Of a DNA stretch of 64,000 bases, positions 62,584-64,000 are shown in pieces. Within the stretch, counting starts at the first letter, position 1; every line of letters starts with the position of its first letter. The position numbers and the translations under genes are program-made. The stretch covers positions 1-64,000 of the forward strand of contig CAZCCC010000001.1 in the NCBI GenBank assembly GCA_964497245.1. Direction: 5' to 3'. The notes under the pieces are model-generated. The model saw only the letters and a list, made by a program, of their open reading frames with translations, did not search any database and was not told the origin of the DNA. This DNA is from CAZCCC01 sp964497245 (GTDB lineage Bacteria > Patescibacteriota > Patescibacteriia > Buchananbacterales > UBA6539).

Positions 62584-63423
62584 ATGAGGCAAAAAATTTT
62601 AATTTTAGGAGCAAAAGGAATGCTTGGTCATGAATTGGCTGAAGTTTTTTCTGAACAAAACCCGATTCTTTGGGATAGGGAAGATTTAGATATAGTTGGA
62701 AAAAAAGATGTTGAAAATAAATTATTAGAAGTCAAACCGACATTGATTATTAACGCAGCAGCTTATACCAACGTTGATGGCGCTGAAACCAATGGTGACT
62801 TGGCAGTAAAAATAAACGGCTATGCTGTTGGTCATCTGGCTGAAGTGGCAAAAAATCTTGGCGCAATTTTAGTGCATTATAGTACTGATTATGTTTTTGA
62901 TGGTAAAAAGAAAGATGGCTACATGGAATCAGATCAGCCAAATCCAATTAATGTTTATGGCCAGTCAAAATTTTTGGGTGAAAAGTTGCTTTTAGAAAAA
63001 GGGGATATGTATTATCTGATTAGATCTTCTTGGATTTATGGCAAAAACGGCAAAAATTTTGTTGACACGATTTTAAACAAAGCTTTAACTGAAGAATTTT
63101 TGTCTGTTGTCAATGATCAATTTGGTAAACCGACTTATGCCAAGGACTTGGCATATGCAACCAAGCAGTTAATTGACCAAATGAAGCCATGTGGCATTTA
63201 TCATCTTGTAAATGAAACAGATACCGGCGGAGTAAGCTGGCTTGATTTTGCCGATCTTGCCATATCAATTAAAGGTTTAGATGCAGAAGTTAGACCATGT
63301 GCGACAAAAGATTTTCCAAGTCCGACTAAAAGGCCTAAATATGGGGTATTAATTAATACTAAATTTCAGAGATTAAGGAATTGGCAGGAGTCTTTGACTG
63401 ACTATTTAGAAAATAAAAATTAA
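62584..63423 (+). CDS. rmlD: dTDP-4-dehydrorhamnose reductase
   Basis: 279 aa, the usual size. ILGAKGMLGHEL is the NADPH loop, INAAAYTNVDGAE and HYSTDYVFDGKK carry the catalytic Thr and RmlD signature, and NVYGQSKFLGE the YxxxK pair. RPKYGVLINTKF near the end matches the C-terminal family motif. It makes dTDP-L-rhamnose. It follows rmlB and the TIM-barrel-like gene in one operon. Confidence 0.92.
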   Translation: MRQKILILGAKGMLGHELAEVFSEQNPILWDREDLDIVGKKDVENKLLEVKPTLIINAAAYTNVDGAETNGDLAVKINGYAVGHLAEVAKNLGAILVHYSTDYVFDGKKKDGYMESDQPNPINVYGQSKFLGEKLLLEKGDMYYLIRSSWIYGKNGKNFVDTILNKALTEEFLSVVNDQFGKPTYAKDLAYATKQLIDQMKPCGIYHLVNETDTGGVSWLDFADLAISIKGLDAEVRPCATKDFPSPTKRPKYGVLINTKFQRLRNWQESLTDYLENKN

Positions 63424-63456
63424 AATTATAGAATATTTTAAATAATAACAATTGTT

Positions 63457-64000
63457 ATGCAAAAAATTTTAGAAAATATTGTTTGGCTAAATAGTAAAAG
63501 TTTGGCTGGTAATACCTTACAGGATTATCTTAATTCATTTTTTATTTTTTTACTGTTGGTTTTTATTCTAAAAATTTTTCAGCATGTTATTTTAGTCAAG
63601 TTAAAAGAAATAGCGGCTGGAACTAAAACTGATTTTGATGAAACCTTGATCAGAATTTTTTCAGAGATAAAACCGCCTTTTTATTTTTTTATAGCTTTTT
63701 ATTTTGGTTTGAGCTTTTTGAATTTGTCTGAAATATTGTCCAAAACGATTAGGATCATTTTTTTAGCGTTAATTGTTTTTGAGATTATTAGGGCCATGGA
63801 TAAGTTGATTGATTTTTTCGCTTTTAAGTATTTAAAAAAAATTGATGAGGAAAATACTCAGCAGGAGAAAGAATATATAACCAGGCCGATAAAGATAATT
63901 TTAAAAATTATCTTATGGCTTTTGGGTATTACTTTAGTTTTGGCTAATTTAGGAATTAATGTGACTTCTATAGTTGCGAGTTTGGGAATTGGCGGTGTGG
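63457..64000 (+). CDS. MscS-family mechanosensitive channel, N-terminal part
   Basis: 181 codons to the window edge. It begins MQKILENIVWLNSKSLAGNT and has three or four hydrophobic helices, ending LANLGINVTSIVASLGIGGV. This last stretch is the start of the Gly/Ala-rich pore helix TM3 of MscS channels. The beta-domain that should follow is outside the window. It starts 33 bases after rmlD. The role is release of solutes on hypo-osmotic shock. Confidence 0.8.
   Translation, partial: MQKILENIVWLNSKSLAGNTLQDYLNSFFIFLLLVFILKIFQHVILVKLKEIAAGTKTDFDETLIRIFSEIKPPFYFFIAFYFGLSFLNLSEILSKTIRIIFLALIVFEIIRAMDKLIDFFAFKYLKKIDEENTQQEKEYITRPIKIILKIILWLLGITLVLANLGINVTSIVASLGIGGV

Noticed and set aside
1..64000. 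Recoded UGA (Gly) as in Gracilibacteria/SR1
   Set aside because: Many intact genes end at TGA at the expected length (for example 4967-5263, 12523-13641, 60875-61885), so the standard code applies.
1..64000. tRNA or rRNA genes
   Set aside because: I searched gaps by eye for tRNA cloverleaf cores and rRNA landmarks and saw none; a covariance-model search would be needed to exclude them.

Overview
The window is strongly AT-rich, uses the standard code (many genes end in TGA), and carries one long surface-glycan locus. I infer a member of the Candidatus Patescibacteria (CPR), probably Parcubacteria-like. The grounds are a secreted S-layer-like protein of a type I associate with that group, a DUF5667-type membrane protein, TPR-fused O-antigen ligases, no outer-membrane export genes (no Wza/Wzc or LPS transport), weak Shine-Dalgarno sites and several promoters placed so that mRNAs would be almost leaderless. 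Rubrerythrin and superoxide reductase suggest anaerobic life. The lineage call is an inference from gene content; no rRNA or tRNA gene was seen.

Layout. 1-4800: the tail of a sigma factor overlapping a membrane-anchored putative anti-sigma protein, then a structured leader and a 1189-aa S-layer-like protein ending at a clear terminator. 4840-8770: a solo GIY-YIG nuclease nested in inverted repeats, then a TPR membrane protein and a TPR-containing O-antigen ligase. 8795-11236: a reverse-strand glycosyltransferase and a solo DUF559 nuclease embedded in a second repeat family. 11237-24483: a first run of glycan genes (nucleotide-sugar dehydrogenase, several GT4 enzymes, Nudix, AsnB-type amidotransferase, methyltransferase, GT-C and GT2 enzymes, GtrA).

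24536-40548: a second run headed by a small MerR/excisionase-type DNA-binding protein whose promoter is overlaid by four 10-bp phased direct repeats. It continues with two NodB deacetylases, a FemAB/GNAT-like protein, two tandem GT-B-like paralogues, NeuB-NeuC-NeuA (CMP-nonulosonic acid), methyltransferases, a Wzx flippase and a sulfation cassette: sulfotransferase, a 929-aa fusion of pyruvate kinase, ATP sulfurylase and APS kinase, and a CysQ-type PAP phosphatase. 40564-50649: divergent polyprenyl glycosylphosphotransferase and second TPR ligase, a subtilase with beta-propeller repeats, GtrA, SDR and GT2 enzymes. 50871-51840: rubrerythrin and superoxide reductase. 52099-63423: further GT4 and GT-C enzymes, VanZ-like protein, an orphan 87-aa gene with full transcription signals, HIT protein and dTDP-rhamnose genes (rmlB, rmlD, an RmlC-like cupin). 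The window ends inside an MscS-type channel.

How it may work together: the glycosylphosphotransferase starts a lipid-linked oligosaccharide, the GTs extend it with rhamnose, uronic-acid-type and nonulosonic sugars, AsnB, methyltransferases, deacetylases and the sulfotransferase modify it, Wzx flips it, and one or both TPR ligases transfer or polymerise it. The S-layer protein is the obvious acceptor candidate, but nothing in the sequence proves this. The most unusual item is the pyruvate kinase-PAPS synthase fusion, which could recycle the ADP released by APS kinase.
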